Assembly (NCBI RefSeq): GCF_033193315.1
Contig: NZ_CP136187.1
Location: forward strand, 2,383,501-2,447,500
Direction of reading: 5' to 3'
DNA length: 64,000 bases
From: Agathobaculum sp. NTUH-O15-33
GTDB lineage: Bacteria; Bacillota; Clostridia; Oscillospirales; Butyricicoccaceae
Both the position numbers and the translations under genes were made by a program. How positions within the stretch are numbered: the first letter of the stretch is position 1; every line of letters begins with the position of its first letter. Positions 33,320 to 42,654 of this stretch are shown piece after piece. The notes below the pieces were generated by a model. That model searched no databases. It saw nothing but the letters and a program-made list of their open reading frames with translations, and was not told the origin of the DNA.

Positions 33320-34342
33320 TTAAAAATTTACATGATAAAAATCCGGACAATCGACCGATCGGATCGGGACAATCCCGCCTGTCAGGCGGGACTGGCGGCA
33401 GGCGCTCGCCACCAAGCTTGCGATATAGCCGTCCCAAGCGGAGGGGCCGGTAATGTTTTCCGCTTGTACCGAGGCGATCCATTCGCGAAGCTCAGTGATA
33501 TACGCCTCATCAAAACGCTCCTGCCAAGTGGGAACGATCTGAAAGGCGCTTTGTCCGTCGCAGCGAACGACCGTGTGGGCCGGATCGGGCAGACTGGCCG
33601 TTCCCAGATCCCCCACCACTTCGCAGCGGATGTCGTACCCATAGCGGCAGTACCAGAACAATTCCAGCTCCACGCGAACGCCCTGCTTGGTTTCCAAATA
33701 AACGAGCTGCGGATCGATCAAGTCGTCCCCGCAAAAGCGCGAAGAACGCGGAGCGACCAGTTGCGCGGAAACGTAGGTATCTTCGCCGCCGATCAAATAG
33801 CGGGTAATATCAAATTCATGCACAAGCGCATTGGTCGCAGACATATCGCTCGTGATTGTTGCGCCGCCCGCCGGAGCTAGGTTGCGGTGCTGCGCCCGTA
33901 CCACCAGCGGCCTGCCGATAGTCCCCTTTTCAATGACCGTGCGCAGTTCCCGGTAAGCCTGATCGTAGCGGCGCATGAAGCCGACTTGCAGCAGCCGCTT
34001 GCCCGCCTTTTGCTCCGCCTCCATGATGCGCAGACAGCCTTCGGGCGTATCCGACAGCGGTTTTTCGCAGAAAACATATTTTCCGGCTTCGATGGCGGCG
34101 ATCGAAAATTCCTCATGCGTCGGGTCCCAAGACGCGATCATCACCGCGTCCACATCGTCCGCGCGGATCAGCTGCCGCGGCTCCGCGATAAAGCGCGCGC
34201 CGCAGTCTGCTGCGACCTGCTTTGCGATAGCCTCGTTCGCATCATTGACCGCCGTGACCCTTGCCCCCGGAATGACCGATTGTATGTTCCCGATATGGTG
34301 CCGGCCCATACCGCCGGTCCCTATAACTCCAATGCGTAACAT
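33320..34342 (-). CDS. Gfo/Idh/MocA family oxidoreductase, inositol 2-dehydrogenase-like
   Basis: 340 aa from ATG 34342 (AAGGAGTG upstream), starting MLRIGVIGTGGMGRHHIGNI. Shows the catalytic CEKPLS, RRYDQAYREL and ALVHEFDITRYLIG with the Asp/His pair region. It is closer to IolG-type inositol dehydrogenases than its neighbour at 32153. With the isomerase and zinc dehydrogenase upstream in the operon it probably performs one oxidation step on an imported ring or sugar compound. Confidence 0.9.
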   Translation of the reverse strand: MLRIGVIGTGGMGRHHIGNIQSVIPGARVTAVNDANEAIAKQVAADCGARFIAEPRQLIRADDVDAVMIASWDPTHEEFSIAAIEAGKYVFCEKPLSDTPEGCLRIMEAEQKAGKRLLQVGFMRRYDQAYRELRTVIEKGTIGRPLVVRAQHRNLAPAGGATITSDMSATNALVHEFDITRYLIGGEDTYVSAQLVAPRSSRFCGDDLIDPQLVYLETKQGVRVELELFWYCRYGYDIRCEVVGDLGTASLPDPAHTVVRCDGQSAFQIVPTWQERFDEAYITELREWIASVQAENITGPSAWDGYIASLVASACRQSRLTGGIVPIRSVDCPDFYHVNF

Positions 34343-34380
34343 GTTTCCCACTCCTTTTGAATAACCCATGCCTAAAATAA

Positions 34381-35226
34381 TCAGTCCTTTGTCAGTTCGT
34401 ATCGCAGCTTCGCAATATCCTTCCGGAACAGATCAATGGGGTCCTTCGCTTCTCCCCGCAGGGGCAGCTTTGTATAATAGTTTTCAAAAACAAACCAGCC
34501 CCGATAATCCTGTTCGCGCAAAAAGCGGATTTGCTCCTCAAAACGCGAATCTCCTTCGCCCAGACATTTGCTGCTGTAGGCTTCGCCCAAGCCGTCCTTT
34601 ACATGCAGTTGGTTTACCATGTAGGGATAGACAATCGGCAAATGCTCCATGGGGTCATAGCCGCGAAAGCACCTGTAATTCTGCGAATCGTAAAACAGCT
34701 TTAAGTTTTCACGATTCACTAAGCCGAGCAGCCGCTTTAGCTGCGCCGACGAGATCGCGGTTTCGGTCGCGATGATCGTGCCGCTTTGCGCGGCTTCATC
34801 GCATGCATACCGTAGCGCTTCCACCGTGTTTTCGATATCCCGCTCGGTGCGCATATCGTTATCGACAAAACTGGGGATCATCAGCACCGGAACGCCCAGC
34901 GCCGCCGACGCTTCCAGCGCGATATCCAGCCCTTCATAGGCAATATCGCCAAATGCCGTGCCGCGGCCGTTGCGCAAGCCGTGAACGTTTAAATCGTTCA
35001 TGACAATGGAGATCAACTCAACCCCATATTGCTCGGCCGCCTCCTGATACAGCGACCGAACCCACGGATGGCCCAGTTTGAACCCGGTCTCATAAAACCC
35101 CGCTTCGATCTGCACCCCGTCCATCCCCAGCGCGGCGGCCATTTTCATGCTAAAAATACTATCGCCCGGCAGACACCATTCGGGTACGGCCAGCTTATAT
35201 TTTTCCGAATCAAACGCAGTACGCAT
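34381..35226 (-). CDS. Sugar phosphate isomerase/epimerase family TIM-barrel protein
   Basis: 281 aa, preceded by TAAGGAGA. The AP-endonuclease-2-like barrel has probable metal ligands in IIATETAIS (Glu), LFYDSQNYR (Asp), NQLHVKDG (His) and WFVFENYY (Glu), as in tagatose 3-epimerase and IolE-type proteins. Possible roles: keto-sugar epimerase, as IolO in the Thermotoga inositol route; a dehydratase; or the barrel subunit of a C-glycoside-cleaving enzyme. No small DgpC-like partner is seen. It lies in the operon between the zinc dehydrogenase and Gfo/Idh genes. Confidence 0.88.
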   Translation of the reverse strand: MRTAFDSEKYKLAVPEWCLPGDSIFSMKMAAALGMDGVQIEAGFYETGFKLGHPWVRSLYQEAAEQYGVELISIVMNDLNVHGLRNGRGTAFGDIAYEGLDIALEASAALGVPVLMIPSFVDNDMRTERDIENTVEALRYACDEAAQSGTIIATETAISSAQLKRLLGLVNRENLKLFYDSQNYRCFRGYDPMEHLPIVYPYMVNQLHVKDGLGEAYSSKCLGEGDSRFEEQIRFLREQDYRGWFVFENYYTKLPLRGEAKDPIDLFRKDIAKLRYELTKD

Positions 35227-35238
35227 CTTGTATTCTCC

Positions 35239-36418
35239 TTACGCCTCATAAAACTGGCTGACTAAAATTTTGCCCGCGCAGCCCGAACCGGCCCGCGCGA
35301 TCGCCTGATCGGTCTTTTCGAGCGGATAACGGCCGCCGATGCAGCGCCGCATATCCAGTACCTTTGTCGCGAACATGCGCAGCACGCTCGGGAAAATGTC
35401 GCTGCCCGCCGAACCGCTACAGCAGTATACCGAGGTGCCGTTGTAGATGAACGGCGTCATATCGATCGGCGGTACCCGCCCGGGCAAGCCGATCTGTACC
35501 AGCTTGGCATGCGCGGACATCATGCCCGTGATCTGCGGATAGGTTTGGCCCGGGTTGCCGGCCGCTTCAATACACATATGACAGCCGATGCCGTGGGTCA
35601 GTTCTAATACAATGCCCGGCAGCTCGCCTGCCGCCGGATAATCCAACGGGTTCAAGCAAACGTCCGCCCCCATTTTCTTTGCAAGGTCCAGCTTTTCGGG
35701 AACCGTATCGAACACAAAGACCTTCGCCGCGCCCGCCGCACGGCAGAGCGCCACCGCCGACAGACCGATCGGCCCCGCGCCGAATACCGCGACATGCGCG
35801 CCCGGCTTGATCCCGCCCGCGTTGATCACGACCGAATGATAGGCAACGCCGGTCGGTTCGGCCAGCGCGCCCGCTTCCAAAGCGGCCATTTTACTGCCCA
35901 GCAATTCCGCGATGTCGTTGATCTTGCAGCAATACTTTTCCGGTACGGCCGCGTATTCGCAAAAACCGCCATCCGCGGAAAGGCCGATGTCCTCGCGCTC
36001 ATCACAGTTGTTGTAAAGGCCGATGCGGCAGTTGTTACATTTCCCGCAATAATGAATCTGCTCGACCGCGATCAGATCGCCAGCCTTAAACTCCTTTACG
36101 TTTTTTCCGGTCTGCACGATCTCGCCTGAAAACTCGTGCCCTAGAATGACCGGCAGCCGCGTATGGCAGTTGTACTGCATATAACCGTTTTCTTTTGATG
36201 CAATGGAGTGGATATCGCTCCCGCAAACGCCGCAAGCGCCGACTCGAATCAGCACCTCGTCCTCTTTGGGTTCGGGCGTCCGCACATCCTCTATCTGATA
36301 GGACAGATTCTTCCAGCACAGGCCGGAGGTATAGGAGCGATGCTCCTTCTGCTCCCTTTCACCCAGCTTGACCCCGCCGGTCGGCGCCCATTCCCCCTCG
36401 CAACACAAATGCACGCAT
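35239..36418 (-). CDS. Zinc-dependent medium-chain dehydrogenase, scyllo-inosose 3-dehydrogenase (IolM)-like, apparent frameshift near start
   Basis: Reads ACGVCGSDIH (catalytic Zn Cys), LGHEFSGEIV, structural-Zn cysteines in CGKCNNCRIGLYNNC and the NAD motif GAGPIG. The whole N-terminus aligns from memory with Thermotoga IolM, including the insert before the first Cys. The best start, ATG 36418 with GGGGGTG upstream, gives MRAFVLRG but needs one G fewer in the five-G run (36393-36397) to enter the main frame EWAPTGGVKLGERE. Otherwise translation must start at GTG 36414. Oxidises a ring or sugar hydroxyl. Follows the AroD gene by three bases. Confidence 0.85.
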
Positions 36419-36421
36419 CGT

Positions 36422-37231
36422 TTACCGCACCCCCAGTTCGCTTTCCGTCATATCAAACACCTCGAGAATGGCCTTAAAATAATCCTCGTCCTCTTCGTAG
36501 CCGCCGCGCACACCGCTGCACGTAAAATATCCAAAATCCGAACCGCATTCGCCGCCCAAAATACGCGTGACCATGGCAATGTGGTTCATACCGCACATGC
36601 AGTACGGTGTTTTGCATATGCCCTGCTCCCGAATCCGTTTCGCCGTTTCCGCGATGCGGATCACATCCTCGTAGCTGTGCGCGGTCAAATACAACTTGGG
36701 GATGTCCGCGCCCTTGTCCATCGCTTCCCGCACTTTGTTCAGCATAAATTCGTTATCCGGAACGCGGTCCCAATCATGGAACGAAAGCAGCACCTTGGTG
36801 CCGAAGCGCGCGGCCGTTTCCTTGATCGCTTCGATATATGCTTCATCGCTGTCGATCTCCACGTCCACCATGCCGATACGCCCGGTTTGGATGCAGGCCT
36901 TGACCATGCGCAGCCGCAGATCGCGCGGGAACGCACGCACGCCGCCTTGCTCCTTGACGCGGAAGGTCACGAGCAGCGTGGAATCCCTGACGATATCGGC
37001 CAAACGGTTCGCGGTCTCGCATAGCAGGCGCTCGGCAAAATCCGTATCCGCCATGGGGGCTACGTAATCCAGCCGCCATTCCACGATGTCCGGCGCATGC
37101 AGCATGACTTCTTCGGCCGCCGCAAGGATCGCGCGCTGGCTGCCCTCCTTGACCATGATGCAGGAAAGGTATTTTTCACCGCCCATTGTCACGCCGTTCA
37201 TTGGATATTGAAGCCTGCTTGATAATTTCAT
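36422..37231 (-). CDS. aroD: Type I 3-dehydroquinate dehydratase
   Basis: 269 aa. The class I active site is intact: Glu51 and Asp55 in VEWRLDYVAP, His152 in LLSFHDW, the Schiff-base Lys179 in DIPKLYLTAHS and Arg223 in VTRILGGECGSDFGYF; His-Lys spacing (27) equals that of the Salmonella enzyme. The reaction is syn-dehydration of 3-dehydroquinate to 3-dehydroshikimate. It lies in a transporter-linked catabolic operon, not with other shikimate genes. So quinate or cyclitol breakdown, or a related beta-hydroxyketone substrate, is more likely than aromatic biosynthesis. Its start overlaps the stop of a degenerate paralogue (ATGA). Confidence 0.92.
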   Translation of the reverse strand: MKLSSRLQYPMNGVTMGGEKYLSCIMVKEGSQRAILAAAEEVMLHAPDIVEWRLDYVAPMADTDFAERLLCETANRLADIVRDSTLLVTFRVKEQGGVRAFPRDLRLRMVKACIQTGRIGMVDVEIDSDEAYIEAIKETAARFGTKVLLSFHDWDRVPDNEFMLNKVREAMDKGADIPKLYLTAHSYEDVIRIAETAKRIREQGICKTPYCMCGMNHIAMVTRILGGECGSDFGYFTCSGVRGGYEEDEDYFKAILEVFDMTESELGVR

Positions 37232-38016
37232 GTCCCGTCACCGTCCCCATCGTACTCATGATCGATCGCGTATATGCGCCGCAGCTTTCGGTACTCGTCA
37301 AGGGTCTCCAGCGCCATGCCCTCGTTCGCTTTCCGGCTGAGCGGATAGCTTCCGAAATCATTGCCGCAGCGCTCGCCGAAAAGACGCAGCATCAGCCCCG
37401 CTTCGCCGATGGCGGAAATACAAAACGGCGTTTCGAGCATGCCCTGCTGCTTTGCGCTTCGCGCCGCCTGCGCGATGTGGAGCATATCCACATCGTCCAC
37501 CGCCAGATATAGCACCCGCGTCAGCGCCGGTCCCATCGCTTCTACCGCCTGTGCCGCCTGTAACACTTCCTCCTTACTGCCAACGCCCCGGTAATTTTGC
37601 CGGGTCAGGATGAGCTTTACGCCCGTGCCCGAAAGCAGCGCCTTTACCTGTGAAACAAACCCGCTGTCCTCCGGCTCTATATCCACAAAATCAGCAAGGC
37701 CCTTGCGCACACAGGCTTCCAGTACCGCAAGGCCCAGCGTTTTGTCAACCGGGTCGTCGGCGCCTTGCGCCTTTATCCGAAGGCTGATAGGGATCTCTAG
37801 CGAAACGCACGCCGCAATATCCTCCGCGAAACGGTTAAGCGCGCCGTATTGGTTCAAGACGATCTCTAACACGTCCAACGTACCGACACAGGGCAGGTTC
37901 AGCTGCCGCCGCAGCGCTTCCGCGTTTTCCGGCGCCATGCTTCCGAATACCCGATAACGGCTACCGCCGAGTTCACACGTTTTTGCCCGTACCTTTTTCT
38001 TGCTTTGCAGCTTCAT
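37228..38016 (-). CDS. Degenerate AroD paralogue (probable pseudoenzyme)
   Basis: 262 aa, clearly related to the neighbouring AroD (for example LYLAVDDVDMLHIAQAARSA and LMLRLFGERCGNDFGSYPL against LYLTAHSYEDVIRIAETAKR and MVTRILGGECGSDFGYFTC). The catalytic residues are not kept: Lys becomes Val168, His becomes Gln140 and Asp55 becomes Asn55, while Glu51 and Arg211 remain. So Schiff-base chemistry is ruled out. Type I enzymes are dimers, so it may be a regulatory or structural partner of AroD, or bind a different ligand. Translationally coupled to aroD by a four-base overlap. Confidence 0.8.
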   Translation of the reverse strand: MKLQSKKKVRAKTCELGGSRYRVFGSMAPENAEALRRQLNLPCVGTLDVLEIVLNQYGALNRFAEDIAACVSLEIPISLRIKAQGADDPVDKTLGLAVLEACVRKGLADFVDIEPEDSGFVSQVKALLSGTGVKLILTRQNYRGVGSKEEVLQAAQAVEAMGPALTRVLYLAVDDVDMLHIAQAARSAKQQGMLETPFCISAIGEAGLMLRLFGERCGNDFGSYPLSRKANEGMALETLDEYRKLRRIYAIDHEYDGDGDGT

Positions 38017-38033
38017 AATCTCACCGTTTTCCT

Positions 38034-39548
38034 TTACAAAGTGCTTTCCAAGATCCGTTCCTGCGTCATTTGGCTTTTATCCTCTATTTCCAGCGAAATC
38101 GATCCCTTTTTCATCACATAGATACGGTCGCTCATGCCGATCAGCTCGGGCAACTCGGACGAGATCATCATGATCGCCACGCCTTGCTTCGCAATGCCGT
38201 CCATGATCTCATATATTTCCGCCTTGGCGTTCACGTCGATACCGCGGGTCGGCTCGTCCAAAATGAGCAGGTCGGGCTTGCTTTCCAGCCACTTGGCGAA
38301 CAACACCTTTTGCTGGTTGCCGCCGCTGAGCGTGCTGACCGGCTGATCCATGGAACGGCAAATAACGTTTAACTCCTCGATCTTCTCGGCGGCCTCCTGC
38401 CGCTCTAATTTTTTGTTCACCATATGGTTTTGAAACAGCCGATAGAGCGAAGCAAGTGAAATATTCTCTTTAATGTCCTTATCGATGATCAATCCATCGA
38501 TCTTTCGATCCTCGGAAAGGTAGGCGATCCCCTGTTTGATGGATCGGCCCGCTGTCGGCGCGGTATAGGTTTGGCCCTTGTAAACGATTTTCCCGCCGAA
38601 GTACGTCCGCACGCCGAAGATGCTCCGGGCCAGCTCCGACCGGCCCGAACCGACCAAGCCGCCCATGCCGACGATCTCGCCCTTTCTGATGTGCAGGTCA
38701 ATCGGCTCGGTATTCGGCCCTATCCGCAGGCCTTCCACCTCGATCACATCCTCGGCACCCACGGTATGCGTACAGGTATACATGTTCGAGATGGTACGCC
38801 CGACCATTAATTTAACGACCTTATCCTGATCAAATTCCCGCATGGAGATGGTCTGGATCGATTGCCCGTCGCGCAGCACCGTGAGGCGGTCGCCGATCTC
38901 CTGTAATTCGTCCATACGGTGGGAGATGTAGATGATACTGACTCCATTTGCCTTGAGCTTGCGGATCAGGTCGAACAAATGATTGATCTCGCTGGCTGTC
39001 AGCGACGCGGTCGGCTCGTCCATGATCAGAATCTTTGATTGGTACGAAAGCGCCTTGACGATCTCCACGACCTGCTGCCGCGCGGTGGAAAGATCGCGGA
39101 TCATGGTTTTCGGGTCGATCTCGCGGAAGCCGAATTCGTCCAAATACTCGCGGCTTTTTTGATAAATATACTGATGATCAACAAAGCCGCGCCTTACCGG
39201 TTCCCGCCCGAGAAAAATGTTATGCGCGATATCCAGATTCAAGCAAAGGTTGAGCTCTTGGTGGATAAATGCCACGCCCTTTTCCCGCGCCTCTTTCGGG
39301 CCCTTGACCGAATAGGCCGATCCGTCCAGCGTGATCGCGCCTTCGTCGGCCGCGATATTGCCGCCAAGCACCTTCATCAGGGTGGACTTGCCAGCGCCGT
39401 TTTCTCCCATCAGAACGTGGACTTCTCCGTGTTCCAAATCAAAATTCACCCGGTCGAGGATCTTTACCGTGGTGCCGGCGATCTTTTTGCCGTATTCATC
39501 AAAGATATATTTCGTGATGTTTTTCATCTCTAATATTTTTGCCATCAT
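38034..39548 (-). CDS. Sugar ABC transporter ATP-binding protein (RbsA/MglA family)
   Basis: 504 aa with two ATPase domains. The first has Walker [10 protein letters not shown], signature LSTARQQ and Walker B ILIMDEPTAS. The second has a degenerate Walker A (GLVGSGRSELA), signature LSGGNQQ and LLILDEPTRG. It energises import through the two permeases encoded upstream. An AAAGGCGG site precedes tandem ATG codons. The order binding protein, permease, permease, ATPase, then catabolic enzymes shows that uptake and metabolism are co-expressed. Confidence 0.95.
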   Translation of the reverse strand: MMAKILEMKNITKYIFDEYGKKIAGTTVKILDRVNFDLEHGEVHVLMGENGAGKSTLMKVLGGNIAADEGAITLDGSAYSVKGPKEAREKGVAFIHQELNLCLNLDIAHNIFLGREPVRRGFVDHQYIYQKSREYLDEFGFREIDPKTMIRDLSTARQQVVEIVKALSYQSKILIMDEPTASLTASEINHLFDLIRKLKANGVSIIYISHRMDELQEIGDRLTVLRDGQSIQTISMREFDQDKVVKLMVGRTISNMYTCTHTVGAEDVIEVEGLRIGPNTEPIDLHIRKGEIVGMGGLVGSGRSELARSIFGVRTYFGGKIVYKGQTYTAPTAGRSIKQGIAYLSEDRKIDGLIIDKDIKENISLASLYRLFQNHMVNKKLERQEAAEKIEELNVICRSMDQPVSTLSGGNQQKVLFAKWLESKPDLLILDEPTRGIDVNAKAEIYEIMDGIAKQGVAIMMISSELPELIGMSDRIYVMKKGSISLEIEDKSQMTQERILESTL

Positions 39549-39558
39549 GCCGCCGCCT

Positions 39559-40548
39559 TTACTGAATCACTCGGTTTTTCACGTTTTCAAAGATAATCGC
39601 AGCTAAAATAATAATGCTCTGTACCGCTGTGTACATGTAATAGTTCACACTCAGCAGACCCAATATATTCTGTATGGTGAAGATCGTCATGACGCCCAGC
39701 AGCGATCCCCACACCGAACCGATGCCGCCGAACAGGCTCGCGCCGCCCAGCACGGCCGCGGTGATGACCGTGAACGTAAAGTCGGTCCCCCCCATGGTGC
39801 ACACGCAGTTGTTGACGCGCGCCGCCATCAGCACCGCGCCCAACGCGGAGCACAGGCCGCATATCACATACACCACGACAGTCGTAAAGGCGGCGTTGAT
39901 GCCGCTCAGGCGACTGGCGGCCGCGTTCAGTCCGACCGAGGTCAGCGCCCGACCGTAAGTAGATTTATGCAGGATAAAAAAGCAGACCAGCGCGACCAGC
40001 AGCATGATCCAAACGGTAGAGGACAACCCCAAGATCTGCACGCGGCCGACCGCGAGCACGGATTCCGGCAGGTTGGTGATTGCCGAGCCGTTACTGAAGA
40101 TCTGCGCGATGCCATAAATGATATACCCCGTTCCGAGTGTTACAATAAACGCCGGAATGTGCAGAAGCTGCACCAGAATCCCGTTGAGCAGGCCGAACAG
40201 CGCGCCAACGAGCAGCGTAAGGAGGATGGCGGTCAGAACCGGCATGCCCTTTGTGACCGAACAAAACCCAAAGATGTACGCGCAAAAGCCGACCAAATAG
40301 CCGACCGACAGATCAATGCCGCCGGTCATCAATACAAAAGTCATGCCCAAGCAGCAAATTGCGGCGATCGAGCCCTGTGTGATGATATTGACGCCATTGT
40401 CGATGCCGATAAAATTTTCGACAAACAGCATGCCGTACAGCCAGACGGCAACAAAAATAATGACATTACCATAGGATTTCACAAAATGCTTTACATTTTG
40501 TTTTCCGCTCCCCTTCGAGGGTGCGGCAACATTTTTTACAGCAGCCAT
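39559..40548 (-). CDS. Sugar ABC transporter permease (RbsC family)
   Basis: 329 aa with eight to ten membrane helices. The family loop GLNAAASRLSGINAAFTTVVVY is the EAA-like contact to the ATPase, with GGIDLSVGYLVG and GGASLFGGIGSVWGSLLG also typical. It pairs with the second permease just upstream, presumably as a heterodimer. GAGAGGTG precedes the ATG. Confidence 0.94.
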   Translation of the reverse strand: MAAVKNVAAPSKGSGKQNVKHFVKSYGNVIIFVAVWLYGMLFVENFIGIDNGVNIITQGSIAAICCLGMTFVLMTGGIDLSVGYLVGFCAYIFGFCSVTKGMPVLTAILLTLLVGALFGLLNGILVQLLHIPAFIVTLGTGYIIYGIAQIFSNGSAITNLPESVLAVGRVQILGLSSTVWIMLLVALVCFFILHKSTYGRALTSVGLNAAASRLSGINAAFTTVVVYVICGLCSALGAVLMAARVNNCVCTMGGTDFTFTVITAAVLGGASLFGGIGSVWGSLLGVMTIFTIQNILGLLSVNYYMYTAVQSIIILAAIIFENVKNRVIQ

Positions 40549-40568
40549 TGTTTACACCTCTCCGTCCG

Positions 40569-41522
40569 TTAAAAGACCTTCGCCGATTTGAGCTCTTTGT
40601 TCTTGTTCAATACGCTTACGCCGACCACGACGATGATCGCCGCGCCGATGACTAAATTCTGATAAAACGGATCGAAGGCCAGCATATCCAAAGCATTGCG
40701 CAAAAAGCCGATGATCAGCGCGCCCACCACGCTCATCCAAGCCTTACCTTCGCCGCCCAGCATGCTTACGCCGCCGATCAGTGAAGCCGCGACGGCGTCC
40801 AACTGGTAAGCCGCGCCCTGCGTCGGGTGCACGGTCGCCATCTGCGCGCTCAGCAGAATGCCCGCGATCGCGGAAAACAGGCCGCAAACGGCAAACGCGA
40901 AAATCTTCACGCGAGAGGGAGAAATTCCTTCGGTCTTGACCGTGTTCTCGCTGCCGCCCAGCGCGTAAATATGCTTGCCCATGCGGGTGTAACGCAGGAT
41001 TACCGACGTGATCACAAACAGAATCACCATGATCCATGTGTTGATCGGGATTCGGAGAATCAGGTTGTTTCCAATGGCGGCGTAGGAATCCGGCAGACCG
41101 CTGATCGAGGTGCCCTTGCCTACCACCAGCGCAAGGCCGAGCATGATCTGTCCGGTGACGTAGGTGGCGATGAAGGGCGGGATATTGATCTTAGATACCA
41201 AAATACCGTTCAACACGCCAATGAGCATGCCGACAAGCGCGCCCGTTAGCATGGAAAGATAGATATTGATACCTCCCAGCATCAAGAACCCGCTGACCAT
41301 GGCGCAAAAGGCCATCACGCCGCCGGTGCCCAGATCGATGCCCTTAATAATCAGTACCAGCGTCATGGCCAACGCGCAGATCGCGATGGTGGAAGCCTGT
41401 CTGGTAACGTTCATGATATTATTGAACGTAAAAAAGCCCGGGATAAAGCTTCCGCAGACGCAAAGCAGGATCAGTAAGGCCAAATAAAAAATATGCTTCT
41501 TTTGAACGCTCTTACGCTTCAC
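40569..41522 (-). CDS. Sugar ABC transporter permease (RbsC family)
   Basis: 317 aa, from GTG 41522 with AAGGAGGAG eight bases upstream. Contains IIKGIDLGTGGVMAFC, GGSENTVKTEGISPSRVKIFAF (ATPase contact loop) and GGVSMLGGEGKAWMSVVG. Having two different RbsC-type permeases next to each other suggests a heterodimeric channel. It follows the binding protein gene by 124 bases. Confidence 0.94.
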   Translation of the reverse strand: MKRKSVQKKHIFYLALLILLCVCGSFIPGFFTFNNIMNVTRQASTIAICALAMTLVLIIKGIDLGTGGVMAFCAMVSGFLMLGGINIYLSMLTGALVGMLIGVLNGILVSKINIPPFIATYVTGQIMLGLALVVGKGTSISGLPDSYAAIGNNLILRIPINTWIMVILFVITSVILRYTRMGKHIYALGGSENTVKTEGISPSRVKIFAFAVCGLFSAIAGILLSAQMATVHPTQGAAYQLDAVAASLIGGVSMLGGEGKAWMSVVGALIIGFLRNALDMLAFDPFYQNLVIGAAIIVVVGVSVLNKNKELKSAKVF

Positions 41523-41646
41523 TTCCGATACTCCTCCTTTTTCCGTGGGTACAAGTTCGGGTGAATAACCAAAGATTATTCACCCGAACCGAACGCCGCC
41601 CGACCGCGCCTAAGCATTCGGCGGCAACTTCATTTGAAATATCGCA

Positions 41647-42654
41647 TTAGAATACCACGTCTTCCGCTTCTTCGGTATTATCCGGATTGATGAAAAAGTA
41701 GCCCGAGTCGATGTATTTGTCGTAATCCTCCGCTTTGGTTTCGCCGCTTACAATATCGGCCATGATCTCTCCGCTTTTCTGCCCGATCACGCCGGGATAC
41801 TGGGCGACACAGCCGTAGCAGTTGCCCGCTTTGATGGAATCCAACGCCGATTTGTTGCCGTCCACCGATATGATCGCAATATCCGCCGGATTCAGTCCCT
41901 TGTTCTGCACGCCGCTAATCACACCGGAAAGCATGGCGTCCGAGCATAGGAAAATGCCCTTCATATCGGGATCGGACGACAGCATGTTCTCCGTGACCTG
42001 CATCGCGACGTCGCTGAGCCAGTTGCCGGCCTGCTGGTTGACGAGCTTGACCTTGTCCTGCTCCTCAATCGCTTCTTGGAAGCCCTGCGCACGCAGCTCG
42101 CCGCCCATGGCGCCGGACGCGCCGCGAACCGTACAAACCTTGCCCTCCTTGACCTTTTCGATCATCCGCTTGCCCGCTTCATAGCCAATTTTATAGTTGT
42201 CAGAGCCGATATAGGTCACATATAGATCCTCGTTGCCTTCCGCCACGGCGGCGTCGGCGATAATCACCGGGATATTCGCTTCTTTCGCCTTCTTGAGCGC
42301 CGGTATGATCGCGTTGCCGTCCATAGGCGCTATGACGATACCTTTCGCCCCGCGGTTGATGGCGTTTTCAATGTTTTCCACCTGCTTTGATACCGTCAAC
42401 TCATCGCCCGCCAGCGTCAGCTCGAACTTAAAGCCCGCCGCCTCCACTTCCTTCTGGCATTCTTCTACCATAACCCGCTGAAATTCGTTGTTTGTGATCG
42501 TTTTGGTGCTGAAAACGATGGTTCCCTTTTCATTGTCCGAGCCCGCGGCTGTTGCTGAACCTCCGACATCGCTTTGCGGCGTTCCGCATCCGACGAGACC
42601 CACCGTCAACCCAGCGGCCATCAGCAACGCGATACCTCTTCTTCTCTTTGCCAT
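41647..42654 (-). CDS. Sugar-type ABC transporter substrate-binding lipoprotein
   Basis: 335 aa, preceded by GAAAGGAGC. Lipoprotein signal with lipobox LVGC (lipidated Cys about residue 23), then a type 1 periplasmic-binding fold with FSTKTITNNEFQRVMVEECQ, GIVIAPMDGNAIIPAL, GSDNYKIGYEAGKRMIE and IISVDGNKSALDSIKAGN. First gene of the ten-gene operon. The aspartate-rich ligand site resembles those for sugars and polyols. The ligand is probably what the AroD, IolM-like and Gfo/Idh enzymes degrade. Confidence 0.93.
   Translation of the reverse strand: MAKRRRGIALLMAAGLTVGLVGCGTPQSDVGGSATAAGSDNEKGTIVFSTKTITNNEFQRVMVEECQKEVEAAGFKFELTLAGDELTVSKQVENIENAINRGAKGIVIAPMDGNAIIPALKKAKEANIPVIIADAAVAEGNEDLYVTYIGSDNYKIGYEAGKRMIEKVKEGKVCTVRGASGAMGGELRAQGFQEAIEEQDKVKLVNQQAGNWLSDVAMQVTENMLSSDPDMKGIFLCSDAMLSGVISGVQNKGLNPADIAIISVDGNKSALDSIKAGNCYGCVAQYPGVIGQKSGEIMADIVSGETKAEDYDKYIDSGYFFINPDNTEEAEDVVF

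Noticed and set aside
32153..35226. Operon as a complete C-glycoside (Dgp-type) cleavage system
   Set aside because: A TIM-barrel protein and Gfo/Idh enzymes are present, but no small DgpC-like beta subunit is found in the operon; kept only as an alternative.
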